The notes: generated from the letters alone by a model not told the origin. A stretch of DNA of 64,000 bases from Ferruginibacter paludis (GCF_030409685.1 NZ_JAUFQJ010000005.1:124001-188000); one strand, 5' to 3'. Positions 37,806-46,777 are shown, counted from the first letter of the stretch. Numbers and translations: made by a program.

Positions 37806-37822
37806 TGCCAATAGCTATGCCA
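37806..37822 (-). promoter_or_regulatory. sigma-54-like -24/-12 promoter of the adaptor operon
   Basis: Minus strand TGGCATAGCTATTGGCA, about 32 bp upstream of the adaptor ATG. The -24 GG is exact. The -12 part reads TTGGCA, so the GC lies one base off the canonical spacing. It is weaker than the four permease promoters but sits in the same context. Confidence 0.6.
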
Positions 37823-37832
37823 AACCATATAA

Positions 37833-37848
37833 CCCTTTACAGGCAAGG
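37833..37848. promoter_or_regulatory. 16-bp dyad upstream of the adaptor promoter
   Basis: CCCTTTACAGGCAAGG, 11 bp upstream of the -24 element. It is an inverted-sense relative of the CCYTTRCCAGTAAAGG dyads before permeases 2, 4 and 6. Confidence 0.5.
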
Positions 37849-37874
37849 AGTATGCTTTTTACAACCCTTTAAAG

Positions 37875-37912
37875 TGTCCGCTATCGGACACCTTGTTGTA
37901 CAGCAGCGAACA
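37875..37912. promoter_or_regulatory. tandem activator sites in the adaptor/regulator intergenic region
   Basis: TGTCCG-CTAT-CGGACA at 37875-37890 is a perfect 6+4+6 dyad (extended to 7+4+7 by flanking G/C). TGTACA-GCAG-CGAACA at 37897-37912 is a weaker second site, centre 22 bp away. They lie 60 and 82 bp upstream of the adaptor -24 element and about 100-140 bp upstream of the regulator ATG, so they could serve both directions. Confidence 0.72.
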
Positions 37913-38011
37913 GCAATAAAAACTTGCCTGATTGGAAAATTTTTGCAATACTTTTAACCGCATATCAATATTTTTGAACCCAAGAGCTACCGGCTAAAAA
38001 TTACAGGCAAC

Positions 38012-39388
38012 ATGACAGCAAACATTGAAGGAAAAATATTAATTGTAGATGATGATGCCGGCGTATTGAGTGCCGCCAATTTACTATTGAAACGGCATTT
38101 TAGGCAAGTGGATACAGAAAAAAATCCCTTGCGGATTCCATATTGGGTGAACAGTGGCGGGTATGATGTAATACTCCTGGATATGAATTTTACCCGCGAC
38201 CTCAGCAGTGGCAAGGAAGGCTTTGAATGGCTGGATAAAATACTCGATCTTGACCCTTCGGTTTCGGTTGTATTATTTACTGCATATGGCGATGTTGAAA
38301 TGGCTGTACGGGCCATCAAATCGGGCGCAAAGGATTTTGTTTTGAAACCCTGGCAAAATGATAAACTGGTAGCGACCTTAAAAAACGCAATGGAAGCGGC
38401 GAGAGAAAAAAGGGCTTCCAAAACAAAAGTTACCGGCGACCGCAATCAAAGAAACACCTCCTCTTTTGCCGAACATCCCTTTATTGGTAACAGCGAAGGC
38501 ATACTGCAAATTCTTACAACCATCGAACGGGTTGCGGCAACAGATGCCAACATTTTAATACTGGGTGAAAACGGAACTGGTAAAGACCTGGTGGCAAAAA
38601 ACATTCACCAGCAATCCAAAAGAAAAGACAAACCTTTTGTAACGGTAGACCTTGGCGCCATTTCTGAATCGCTGTTTGAAAGTGAATTGTTTGGTCATGT
38701 AAAAGGTTCCTTTACCGATGCTAAAGAAGACCGTACCGGCAAGCTGGAAGAAGCTGATGGCGGCACTATTTTTTTAGATGAAATAGGTAATATTTCTCTG
38801 CCGATGCAGGCTAAGTTACTTACCGTTTTACAAAACCGCACCATAACAAAAGTAGGCAGCAATAAAGCAAAGCCCATTGATGTAAGGCTTGTGTGTGCTA
38901 CCAATAAAGCGGTGTATAAAATGGTAAACGATCAGCAGTTCCGGCAGGATTTATTGTACCGCATCAACACCATTGAAATTCAGTTGCCGCCGCTTCGGGA
39001 ACGGAAGGATGATATTCCCCTGCTGGCAGATTATTTTGTACACGTGTATGCAAAAAAATACAACCGTACCGTTGCCTCTCTGAATGCCACGGTGGTAAAA
39101 CAATTACAAAAACATCACTGGCCTGGTAATGTACGGGAATTGCAGCATGCCATTGAAAGAGCCGTGATCCTTTCTCAGGGTGATACATTGCAGCCAGAAG
39201 ATTTTAAAGGGTTCCGCATGGCCAATGAAGATGCGCCGGTAATTGAAACGCTGCAGCTGGAAGATATGGAAGTGTTACTGATAAAAAAAGCCCTGCAAAA
39301 ATTTAATGGCAACATCACAGAGACCGCACGGGAACTGGGTTTAACGAGGGCTTCATTGTACAGAAGATTGGAGAAGTATGGTATTTGA
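38012..39388 (+). CDS. NtrC-family sigma-54-dependent response regulator
   Basis: 458 residues with three domains. The receiver (about 7-125) has acidic DDD at 13-15, phospho-acceptor D57 in VILLDMN, and lysine in FVLKPW. The AAA+ domain has Walker A GENGTGKD, the sigma-54-contact loop GSFTDA (a GAFTGA variant), Walker B GGTIFLDEIG and an arginine-finger region. The C-terminal Fis-type HTH is NITETARELGLTRASLYRRL. The gene is divergent from the adaptor operon and borders the tandem dyads, making it the likely activator of the sigma-54-like promoters in the array (inference). No histidine kinase gene is adjacent; the partner kinase is unknown. Confidence 0.95.
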   Translation: MTANIEGKILIVDDDAGVLSAANLLLKRHFRQVDTEKNPLRIPYWVNSGGYDVILLDMNFTRDLSSGKEGFEWLDKILDLDPSVSVVLFTAYGDVEMAVRAIKSGAKDFVLKPWQNDKLVATLKNAMEAAREKRASKTKVTGDRNQRNTSSFAEHPFIGNSEGILQILTTIERVAATDANILILGENGTGKDLVAKNIHQQSKRKDKPFVTVDLGAISESLFESELFGHVKGSFTDAKEDRTGKLEEADGGTIFLDEIGNISLPMQAKLLTVLQNRTITKVGSNKAKPIDVRLVCATNKAVYKMVNDQQFRQDLLYRINTIEIQLPPLRERKDDIPLLADYFVHVYAKKYNRTVASLNATVVKQLQKHHWPGNVRELQHAIERAVILSQGDTLQPEDFKGFRMANEDAPVIETLQLEDMEVLLIKKALQKFNGNITETARELGLTRASLYRRLEKYGI

Positions 39389-39567
39389 CTGCGTTTTTTT
39401 AGCTTTTAAAACTCCTGATTGCAGCTACCGGCATTTTGTACTACTACATAACATTCTTGTTTTTGCAATTATTTTTCCTCCTGATAAATTAAAAAGAACA
39501 CTTGTAATTGCACCCATAAAAAAGTATATTTAGTAAACGTATTTTTTAGTCTAATCAGTTACGGCGT

Positions 39568-40608
39568 ATGAAAAAAATAAGGATCTTATCAATTGATGGT
39601 GGCGGCATCAGGGGCATTATACCAGGCACTATCCTGATGCAGTTGGAAAAGATTTTACAAAAGATGGATAATAACAGCTCCTGCAAACTCGGGGACTATT
39701 TCGATATGATTGCAGGCACCAGCACCGGCGGCATTTTATCATGCCTGTATTTAGTACCCGGTGAAAATGGTAAGGCCCGCTACTCCGCACAGGAAGCGCT
39801 TGATCTCTATTTAAAGAAAGGGCATGTCATCTTTGACCGGCCGCTGATAGAAAAAATAACCAGTGCCGGCGGCATTATACATGAGCGCTATTCTGCCGGG
39901 CCTTTGTACGGTTTATTAAAACATTATTTTGGCGAAGAAACCCTGGACAATTTTATAAAACCCAGCCTTATCACCTCCTACGAGATCACAGACCGCAACG
40001 CCATTTTTTTTACCAGTACCGATGCACGCGAAAATGCGCTGTACAATTTTAAGGTAGCTGATGTGGCAAGAGCCACTTCCGCAGCGCCTACTTATTTTCC
40101 GCCGGCACATATTGAATCTGTTTCCGGTCAGTCATTTACTTTGGTAGATGGCGGCATGTATGCCAACAACCCTGCACTGTGCGCTTATGCGGAGGCGAGG
40201 AAAATTGACTTCTCGAAATTTTTAAATGATCCGGAAAAAACAAACAAGCCTTCTGCCAAAGACATGATCATCCTCTCGCTGGGAACAGGTTCTGTAAAGA
40301 AAAAATACAGCTACAAACATTTTGAACATGCCGGGGAAATTCAATGGCTGGAACCTGTGATCGATATCCTTATGTCGGGCAATTCTGAAACCGTTTCTTA
40401 CCAGTTAACACAAATGTTTCTAACCCTGGACAAAGAGAACCAGGATAATTATTACCGCGTGGAGCCGGGATTAAAAGAAGCCTGTTCGGAAATGGATATT
40501 GCCACACCTGAAAACATCAGCAACCTTTACCAGGCCGGGCTTACCTATGTGCATGATAATTTTAGCAAACTGGAAAAAATTGCACGGGTTCTGCTGGAGC
40601 ATCAATAG
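39568..40608 (+). CDS. patatin-like phospholipase
   Basis: 346 residues. The patatin hallmarks are present: oxyanion-hole loop DGGGIRG at 10-16, nucleophile elbow GTSTG with Ser52, and catalytic Asp194 in VDGGMYANNP. By family this is a Ser-Asp dyad lipid acyl hydrolase. No signal peptide is seen, so a cytoplasmic or membrane-peripheral location is likely. It resembles free-standing CapV-like patatins, but no CD-NTase or other CBASS gene is nearby, so a housekeeping or unassigned lipase role is the safer reading. It lies 179 bp behind the sigma-54 regulator and is probably transcribed separately. Confidence 0.92.
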   Translation: MKKIRILSIDGGGIRGIIPGTILMQLEKILQKMDNNSSCKLGDYFDMIAGTSTGGILSCLYLVPGENGKARYSAQEALDLYLKKGHVIFDRPLIEKITSAGGIIHERYSAGPLYGLLKHYFGEETLDNFIKPSLITSYEITDRNAIFFTSTDARENALYNFKVADVARATSAAPTYFPPAHIESVSGQSFTLVDGGMYANNPALCAYAEARKIDFSKFLNDPEKTNKPSAKDMIILSLGTGSVKKKYSYKHFEHAGEIQWLEPVIDILMSGNSETVSYQLTQMFLTLDKENQDNYYRVEPGLKEACSEMDIATPENISNLYQAGLTYVHDNFSKLEKIARVLLEHQ

Positions 40609-40727
40609 GCTCAGCAAAAATGGACGGCCATTCAGCTGATATAAAGAAAGTAAGACAGGTTTGTCACATTGTAATACTTCCCGGACTTATTTGGTTTTAA
40701 CTCCGGGAGGCACTATCAACCGGCTGT

Positions 40728-41207
40728 TTACCGCAGGCGAATGTTCTTTACAGATTCTTTGCGCATCAAATGCATTGGCACGGCCACACCCATGGCGAGG
40801 GACATAATGACGAATAGTGTTTTTGCGCCATTGTTTACGGTGTCAGAAATGATCGCCTGGTAATCGGGGCCGATGGCTCCTGTTAGTTTGATTAACCCCA
40901 GCATGGTACGGTAGGCGAATACTCCCGGGATAAGTGGTATTACAGATGGAATAGCAAATACCATCGGTGGCGCATGCCTGAAATGAGCCGTAGGAATACT
41001 TGAAATACCAATTGCCAGCGCACCGGCAAATGAAGCAGATACAACGCCCGCCCCCAGTAGCAGCAGATTAAATTTCAGGAAGCCACCGAGTGCGCCACAT
41101 ATCCAGATAGCAAATAAAGTTCTTAGTGGTACATTAAATAAAATGCCAAAACCCACAGCGCCCCAGCCACACCAAAAAGCTTTAGCCAATATTGTTATCC
41201 AGTCCAT
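40728..41207 (-). CDS. threonine/serine exporter family, small subunit (YjjB/DUF3815-like)
   Basis: 159 residues with about five hydrophobic helices. The conserved block AIPSVIPLIPGVFAYRTMLG is the ThrE/YjjB C-terminal signature. It forms a split transporter with the gene 8 bp upstream (41216-41989). Related pairs export threonine/serine or, for E. coli YjjPB, succinate; the substrate cannot be told from sequence. The two genes form an operon convergent with the patatin gene. Confidence 0.9.
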   Translation of the reverse strand: MDWITILAKAFWCGWGAVGFGILFNVPLRTLFAIWICGALGGFLKFNLLLLGAGVVSASFAGALAIGISSIPTAHFRHAPPMVFAIPSVIPLIPGVFAYRTMLGLIKLTGAIGPDYQAIISDTVNNGAKTLFVIMSLAMGVAVPMHLMRKESVKNIRLR

Positions 41208-41215
41208 TCCACGTT

Positions 41216-41989
41216 TTATTTAAGATTATAAATAAACATTGTTGTCAGCAAGCCCAGCGCAATAGCCAATGCAAACATCACAGCATTGATGCCCCGTACA
41301 ATTCCATTGAGTGTATTGCCATCAATCAAATCGGTAAAACAATTAATCAGCGGTACGCCGGGGATTAAAAATAAAACGGAGGTCGCAAAAGCATGTTCAA
41401 AATTAATATTAAGGCCAGCCTTAATAAAAGCGCCGGCAAATAACGACGCCACCAGCGAACCAATGTATACACAGATAAAGGGATTAAAGCGGTGCTTTAC
41501 AGCTTCCTGCCGAACAAATAAGCCACAGCATGTTGCGCCAAAAGCAATCACCATTTCAGGCAGCTTGCCGCCAAATGAAAAGCAAAACCCTGAACCGGCA
41601 AGACTTACAAAAAACAGTATTACCAACCGCGGATAGTGTGGCAGGGCCATCAGTCTATCCAGTTCATCCCTTACCTGCTGAATGGAATATTGTTTTTCAA
41701 GTACATCCCAGCTAAGCCTGCTGATACCGGATATAGTTTTAAAATTTACACCTTGTGCGGTAATGCTCCGCATGCCGTTAAATACCAAGGCATCTGCTTC
41801 ATTATTCAGTGTAAGGGAAACTGATTTGGGCGCTATGGAAATGTGTGCTGTGTACTTAAAAGAGGCTGCCAGCCTTTTCATCGTAAGTCGTATCCTGGCA
41901 CAACTGGCGCCGGAACTTAACAGGTTGACACCTGCTTCCAGCAATACACCTCCCAATTCATTTATATCCTTTTCATGTGGATGGTTCAT
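41216..41989 (-). CDS. threonine/serine exporter family, large subunit (YjjP/DUF1212-like)
   Basis: 257 residues. The N-terminal soluble DUF1212-type domain (GVLLEAGVNLLSSGASCARI) is followed by five hydrophobic segments from about residue 120. The repeat-like block FLIPGVPLINCFTDLIDGNT is the signature that pairs with the YjjB-like partner. It is the first gene of a two-gene operon with 40728-41207. Confidence 0.9.
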   Translation of the reverse strand: MNHPHEKDINELGGVLLEAGVNLLSSGASCARIRLTMKRLAASFKYTAHISIAPKSVSLTLNNEADALVFNGMRSITAQGVNFKTISGISRLSWDVLEKQYSIQQVRDELDRLMALPHYPRLVILFFVSLAGSGFCFSFGGKLPEMVIAFGATCCGLFVRQEAVKHRFNPFICVYIGSLVASLFAGAFIKAGLNINFEHAFATSVLFLIPGVPLINCFTDLIDGNTLNGIVRGINAVMFALAIALGLLTTMFIYNLK

Positions 41990-42328
41990 TCAAAAAATTG
42001 TATAAAATGGCAAAGCTTTACCACGGTTAAACATCCGGCACTCAATTGCCTGCGCAGGCTGCTTTTTTTAAAATTATTCACAGCAAAGATCCCCGAAATT
42101 ATTGTCCCCGTACCTTCTTATGAATCACTACCACGAATGATACAGATCATATATGGCCATGTTGAATGCCTGCTATGTTTCAATAATGCTACCTGACATT
42201 TTCAAATGAGATGCCGTATTGCGGTATTCGTCGCATCATTTCTGATTTTCATCTCTTTTTTTTGTACATAAAATAAAAGATGCTATTTTCAATATGTCAA
42301 TACTTTTTCATTACTAAAACATTCACTC
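41990..42328. other. intergenic region without a supported gene
   Basis: This 339-bp divergent gap must hold promoters for the exporter pair and the small cytochrome. A 73-codon plus-strand frame (41975-42196) lacks any recognisable domain and overlaps the exporter start, so I do not call it. No repeats or hairpins of note. Confidence 0.5.
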
Positions 42329-42670
42329 ATGCGAAAAATTGTAACAACCTTGCTGCTGCTAACTGCGGTATTATTTTTTCAGTTTTGTTCCCATTCAAAA
42401 AAACTCGCCGCTCCGGTTGCCGTTAATTACCAAACTAACGTACTACCAATCATTCAGACAAGTTGTACTCCCTGTCATATCGCTGGTAAGGGCAACAAAA
42501 AATCGCTGGATAATTATTTAGCCGCCAAAGACAATGTGGATGAAATTCTGGCACGCATTCAAAAAAATCCAACAGAAAAAGGATTTATGCCTGCCATGCA
42601 TGATAAATTACCCGACGCAACAATTGCCGTTATTGCTGACTGGAAAAAAGCGGGCACACTGGAAAAATAA
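42329..42670 (+). CDS. small exported c-type cytochrome / haem-binding protein
   Basis: 113 residues. The hydrophobic N-terminus (MRKIVTTLLLLTAVLFFQFC) is a signal peptide; Cys20 could be a lipid anchor but the lipobox is atypical. A single haem motif C46-T-P-C-H50 follows, with a candidate distal Met in GFMPAMHDKL. The fold suits a small periplasmic electron carrier or haem-binding domain. It is a single gene closed by a strong terminator. Confidence 0.88.
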   Translation: MRKIVTTLLLLTAVLFFQFCSHSKKLAAPVAVNYQTNVLPIIQTSCTPCHIAGKGNKKSLDNYLAAKDNVDEILARIQKNPTEKGFMPAMHDKLPDATIAVIADWKKAGTLEK

Positions 42671-42689
42671 TTTACACCTGCCATTTTAT

Positions 42690-42735
42690 ATATTAAAAAA
42701 GCTGGTTTGCGATTGCAAGCCAGCTTTTTTAATAT
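42690..42735. terminator. bidirectional intrinsic terminator
   Basis: ATATTAAAAAAGCTGG and CCAGCTTTTTTAATAT pair (16 bp), with an inner TTGC/GCAA stem. An A-run on one side and a T-run on the other make it function both ways between the convergent cytochrome gene and the amidohydrolase gene. Confidence 0.92.
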
Positions 42736-42834
42736 GGGGATGAAATATAAAAATTCCCATTGGTGCGACAGGGAGAAAACGGATTTCAACTCTACCCGGA
42801 ATACCTGCACACTTTACATCGCATTAAACTTACT

Positions 42835-43929
42835 TTAATCCGGAAACCTTGCCCGGTCGATATTCGGGATGACACGGAGGGCATTTTTGTAATATACTTT
42901 TTTCAGAATCGAATCCTGCAGCCCCATGCCATACATGCGCCAGAAGGCATGGTACTTTTTATGATAAGGAAAGTATTCATCTTCCGTTTCCAGCACCCTG
43001 AAATAGGTGGTGTATTCTTCCGGTGCCCAACTGTCTTTACCAAACAAAATCCTGTCCTGGTATTTTTCAAAGAATTTTTTGGCAGTTTTGGGTTGTCTTC
43101 CCAATTCTGCAATCACCGCACCAAACTCAACAACTACATTGGGCATTCGGGTAAGCAGGCTATCGAGCTTATTTAAATTATTGGCATACCATCCAAAATG
43201 CGCCGCGATAAAAGTTGTGTTCGGATGTTTCATAAACAAGCGGTGCTGTTCTTCTATCAACGTTTCCCAGGGAGCTGGGTCGGTGGCACTGCGCTTGCGG
43301 CCGGGATGTGTTTTAATTTCCAGCCAGCGTTCATTGTGTTCATCTTCGGCGTCCCAAAACGGTTTTGGATCAGCGGTATGAATGATGACCGGTATTTTAA
43401 GTTCACCGGCTTTGTCCCAGATAGGATCGAGCCTGGCATCATCTACAGTTACCCTCTTCCCATTCACATCCTTTACATTCAAACCCAGATCTTTAAATAT
43501 TTTCAAACCATTGGCCCCGTTTTGTACATCCGTTTCCAGTTGGCGCACTGCTTTCTCCGTCCACCCGGGTGCACCCACATTATCAAAACTGATGTTTGCA
43601 AAAATGATAAAGCGGTTTGGATAATTAGCCTTTACATCGCCTGCCATTTTTTTCAATCCATTGCCATTGCCTCCGCTCAGGTTAACCATTACCTGCATAT
43701 TCAATTTGTCCATATCTGCAGTCAACGTTTTTAGATTGGAGGGCGACATCGCATTGCCCCATTGATGATTGTGAACATCTATAAAAGGGAATTTTGCCCT
43801 GGTAACCTGGTGGCCCGGAACAACCAAAGTTGAAACCGGATCATAGGATTCAAAATCCATTTTGTCATCCGATTGTGCGAGGGCTTGCAATGTGGTAACA
43901 AAAGCCAGTAATGTCAATACATGTTTCAT
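42835..43929 (-). CDS. exported metal-dependent amidohydrolase (amidohydrolase-2 / ACMSD-like)
   Basis: 364 residues with signal peptide MKHVLTLLAFVTTLQALAQ. TIM-barrel metal ligands are visible as HNH in FIDVHNHQWG, His in VIIHTADP, His in FIAAHFGW and Asp in LFGKDSW. The subfamily is that of decarboxylases/hydrolases such as ACMSD, but this exported version has no known substrate. It is a monocistronic gene sharing the bidirectional terminator with the cytochrome gene. Confidence 0.88.
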   Translation of the reverse strand: MKHVLTLLAFVTTLQALAQSDDKMDFESYDPVSTLVVPGHQVTRAKFPFIDVHNHQWGNAMSPSNLKTLTADMDKLNMQVMVNLSGGNGNGLKKMAGDVKANYPNRFIIFANISFDNVGAPGWTEKAVRQLETDVQNGANGLKIFKDLGLNVKDVNGKRVTVDDARLDPIWDKAGELKIPVIIHTADPKPFWDAEDEHNERWLEIKTHPGRKRSATDPAPWETLIEEQHRLFMKHPNTTFIAAHFGWYANNLNKLDSLLTRMPNVVVEFGAVIAELGRQPKTAKKFFEKYQDRILFGKDSWAPEEYTTYFRVLETEDEYFPYHKKYHAFWRMYGMGLQDSILKKVYYKNALRVIPNIDRARFPD

Positions 43930-44220
43930 TATAAAAATTGAATTGCAGTAAAGCTATCGATAACCTGTCTACAATAAAAACCAATCATCCAATTTTCCAT
44001 GGTCCGGCAGTCAGCTTGACTAATTACCGGCCGGGAAACCTGTAGTAAAGTGTCGAATGCCTACCTTAAAATAATGACATTTACTTTCCCTGATTTGGAA
44101 AATGGCTCCGCCACATAGAAAATCGTACAGAGAAGCTAAATATAACCGATTGGTTATCAAACCAAAATACAGTTGGCATGAAACTGTATGATGAGTTGTA
44201 ACCTTAAAATGTACACTACA

Positions 44221-44883
44221 ATGAAAACGTTTCAACAACTTGTTTTACCTCTTGTTCTTGCCTTAATGACCGTATCATGTATGGCCCCTAAACAAATGGC
44301 CAGCCAGATGAAAGAGGAACTTAAAAAAGGCAGGGATACCAGTTCAGGATTATTTATAATTAAGACTGACGGTGAAGTAGTGGAAGCAAAAAAAATAAGC
44401 TACCAACACAGGTCACCGTTATTTAAAAGTGCGGCGCTGGCTGATAAAGCTGTGATGGCAGATGGAAAAAAAATCAACCCCGGTCAGTATGAGGCCATCC
44501 AAACCGCAAAGGCATTTAAGATTTTATATTTCCCCGAAGACAAGGGTGAAATATGCAAAGGCATCTACATTAACCGGTTAAGATTCGGTAAAATCAGTCT
44601 TTATCATTATGAGTCTGTATTGCCTGCCAGCCGCAGTTATCAAACCAAACACTTTGCACAGAACTATGTTTTTCAGAAAGAAAATGGCAGGCCTGTTCCA
44701 CTGGATTACAAAGCGTTTTTGAAAGCAGTAAAAGACAACAGAACTGCACTAAATAAATTGAAAGAGTTGTTTCCTTCGGGCTCAATACCAACAGACAATG
44801 GAAAGCAAACACTGAAAGACTTAACCACTGTTGCAGAAATTTACAACCATACAGAGACTGATCCCTTAAATGTTAGTTTATAG
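44221..44883 (+). CDS. predicted lipoprotein, unknown function
   Basis: 220 residues from the ATG at 44221; two upstream in-frame ATGs (44188, 44209) would spoil the signal sequence. MKTFQQLVLPLVLALMTVSC ends in a lipobox-like MTVSC, predicting a lipoprotein. The mature part is mixed alpha/beta without a motif I recognise. A perfect terminator follows. Confidence 0.75.
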   Translation: MKTFQQLVLPLVLALMTVSCMAPKQMASQMKEELKKGRDTSSGLFIIKTDGEVVEAKKISYQHRSPLFKSAALADKAVMADGKKINPGQYEAIQTAKAFKILYFPEDKGEICKGIYINRLRFGKISLYHYESVLPASRSYQTKHFAQNYVFQKENGRPVPLDYKAFLKAVKDNRTALNKLKELFPSGSIPTDNGKQTLKDLTTVAEIYNHTETDPLNVSL

Positions 44884-44902
44884 ATAGAGAAGCATACAAC
44901 AT

Positions 44903-44940
44903 CAAATCATCCCCGGCTTAATATCGGGGATGATTTGTTT
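44903..44940 (+). terminator. intrinsic terminator after the lipoprotein gene
   Basis: CAAATCATCCCCG pairs perfectly with CGGGGATGATTTG (13 bp) around a 9-nt loop, followed by a T-rich tract. Confidence 0.88.
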
Positions 44941-45184
44941 AATTGAACATATGCAGTACGGCCAGGCATTTATTAAGAACAAAAAATAGCAGTGGTTGCC
45001 GGCAAAACTGGCTGATTATTTTTAAGCCGGGTACAATAATATTTTCAGTAAAGCTGCTGGTATTTTGAAAGCGCCGGGAGATAATTGTCCCCCCAGGTTC
45101 GAAAAAAAAGCATTTTCAATATTGTTTGCGGCATACAATATGTATTGGAATTCGTAACCTTTTTATTATTTAAACGAATAAACC

Positions 45185-45460
45185 ATGACAACAAAATCAG
45201 CCACAAAATCTGGTGGTAAATTAGATGCTGCCGACAAAAAAACATTGAAGGATAGTGCCTATGCATTTCCTGCAAAAAGAAAAGAGCCACTTAATAATGC
45301 CACGCACGTTCGTAACGCTATGGCCCGTTTTGACCAGGTAAAAGGCGTAACCGATGAAGAACGGAAAGCGGCTTTTGACAATATAAAAAAAGCTGCCAAA
45401 CGTTTTGGTGTAGAGGTAAATGAAAAAGACTGGAAAGAATTAGCACATAAAAAACAGTAA
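45185..45460 (+). CDS. small DUF6582-like protein
   Basis: 91 residues, basic and soluble. The central SAYAFPAKRKEPLNNATHVRNAMARFDQV stretch (shown in part: HVRNAMARFDQVKGV) matches a small family of uncharacterised bacterial and phage-associated proteins labelled DUF6582. The C-terminal part (AAKRFGVEVNEKDWKEL) fits the same family. It is a single gene with no clear operon partner. Function unknown. Confidence 0.8.
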   Translation: MTTKSATKSGGKLDAADKKTLKDSAYAFPAKRKEPLNNATHVRNAMARFDQVKGVTDEERKAAFDNIKKAAKRFGVEVNEKDWKELAHKKQ

Positions 45461-45487
45461 GACTTTACGTTTCGGTTGGCCACCTGT

Positions 45488-46447
45488 TTAATTGTCGACT
45501 GCATGGTGCATATTTATTTTGTGCAGTTCCAGGATCGTGGTTTTACCATCCTCACTTTCCCTGTACATGGGCGCAAATTTGCGGTTATGGTGAATTTCAC
45601 TAAATGTATAGGATGTGCGTTGCTGTACATAATTGCTAAACACATCATCAAACCCACGCAGCATTACATACAACTCCAGGTCAGCAGTCTTCATATCTTC
45701 TTCCGTAAACCCGTGCAGCGGACTATTTTCATCAATAGGATGTACCACCGTCCAACTCATCGGCATACTTTCCACGCGGCTACGTTCCAGGTTAAGGCTG
45801 AAATATTTATAATCCGCTTTACCCTCTTCTGCCACCAATAAACCTGCGTTCACCCTTATTTCCACATCGGTCAGTGCATGTTTGTCTTTAAATGCCGCAA
45901 AGCGAAACATCAACGCCTTGCCCTCTTTATATGGCGACACCAATGCGTTGTCACTAAAGATCAGATAACTTCTCGGCCTGGAGAAACGGCCATAGATTAA
46001 ACCCGTTGCAATAGCAAGTGACAGAAAACCGGTAAGTGCTTCAATACCAGCAACCATATTGGCGCCATCCCCTGAGGGATTTACATGGCCATACCCAACG
46101 GTGGTAAAAGTTTGGGTACTGAAATAAAATATCTCCCTGAATATTTTCCAGTTACTGCCCCTGATCAGTCCGTCAAGCTGTTCATAGCCAATTAACAAAT
46201 AAAGAGCTGTAAACAAGCAATTAATCAGCAGAAAAAAAATAAAAATGACAGAGATAAACTTCCATAAAGGCAGGTTAAGCATATCGTTAAAGATGCTAAA
46301 CCGTTTATGGAACGGCATGCCTTCTTTTATCAGGTTATAGCTGCCATCTTTATTGATAAAGCGGCCACCGGTATCATTGCTGTTACTTGCAAAACCGGTA
46401 TCATTGTTTCTTTTGGAGAAAGGGTTTATGTTTTTATAAGCCGCCAT
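45488..46447 (-). CDS. inward-rectifier potassium channel (KirBac type)
   Basis: 319 residues. Two membrane helices (about 64-87 and 133-153) flank the pore helix and selectivity filter TVGYGH at 116-121. A long beta-rich cytoplasmic domain (SYLIFSDNALVSPYKEGKAL through the C-terminus) is the Kir fold with the typical GFDDVFSNYVQQRTSY segment. By family it conducts K+ into the cell and is gated by lipids or ligands. It is monocistronic. Confidence 0.95.
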   Translation of the reverse strand: MAAYKNINPFSKRNNDTGFASNSNDTGGRFINKDGSYNLIKEGMPFHKRFSIFNDMLNLPLWKFISVIFIFFLLINCLFTALYLLIGYEQLDGLIRGSNWKIFREIFYFSTQTFTTVGYGHVNPSGDGANMVAGIEALTGFLSLAIATGLIYGRFSRPRSYLIFSDNALVSPYKEGKALMFRFAAFKDKHALTDVEIRVNAGLLVAEEGKADYKYFSLNLERSRVESMPMSWTVVHPIDENSPLHGFTEEDMKTADLELYVMLRGFDDVFSNYVQQRTSYTFSEIHHNRKFAPMYRESEDGKTTILELHKINMHHAVDN

Positions 46448-46777
46448 TGTATTGTTCGTTTATGCAAATTTAAAACGCTGTGCAATTTAACCGCAATACC
46501 TGGTGTACGCACAAGCTCAATTTTAAGAAAAAAGTTGTAATGAATATTTGCCAGATTGCGGTTGAACCCCCTACGCAGTAATTAACTGTGACCAGAAAGC
46601 TTCCGTTGCAGCACAGGCTGCTCATTTCAAGCGACGGGTTTTGTCATGTCTTGCTATGTGCCCTGGTAAGTGTAGATTTTTTTGCCCATTAATTTTTGAA
46701 TGCTTTAAAAACGAACCTTATTCTATGTGCTTTCAATATGGCATGGTATTTTAACATGATGCATAAAATAATTTAAA
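46448..46777. other. divergent intergenic region without a supported gene
   Basis: 330 bp between the Kir gene and the small two-helix protein. It must contain both promoters. No hairpin, repeat or conserved ORF was seen. Confidence 0.45.

Noticed and set aside
37930..37950. Plus-strand TGGAAAATTTTTGCAA as a sigma-54 promoter for the regulator gene
   Set aside because: GG to GC spacing is nine, one short of the required ten, and the element lacks the TGGCA part.
39568..40608. Patatin as the effector of a CBASS defence system
   Set aside because: No CD-NTase, E1/E2/JAB or other CBASS gene within 20 kb either side.
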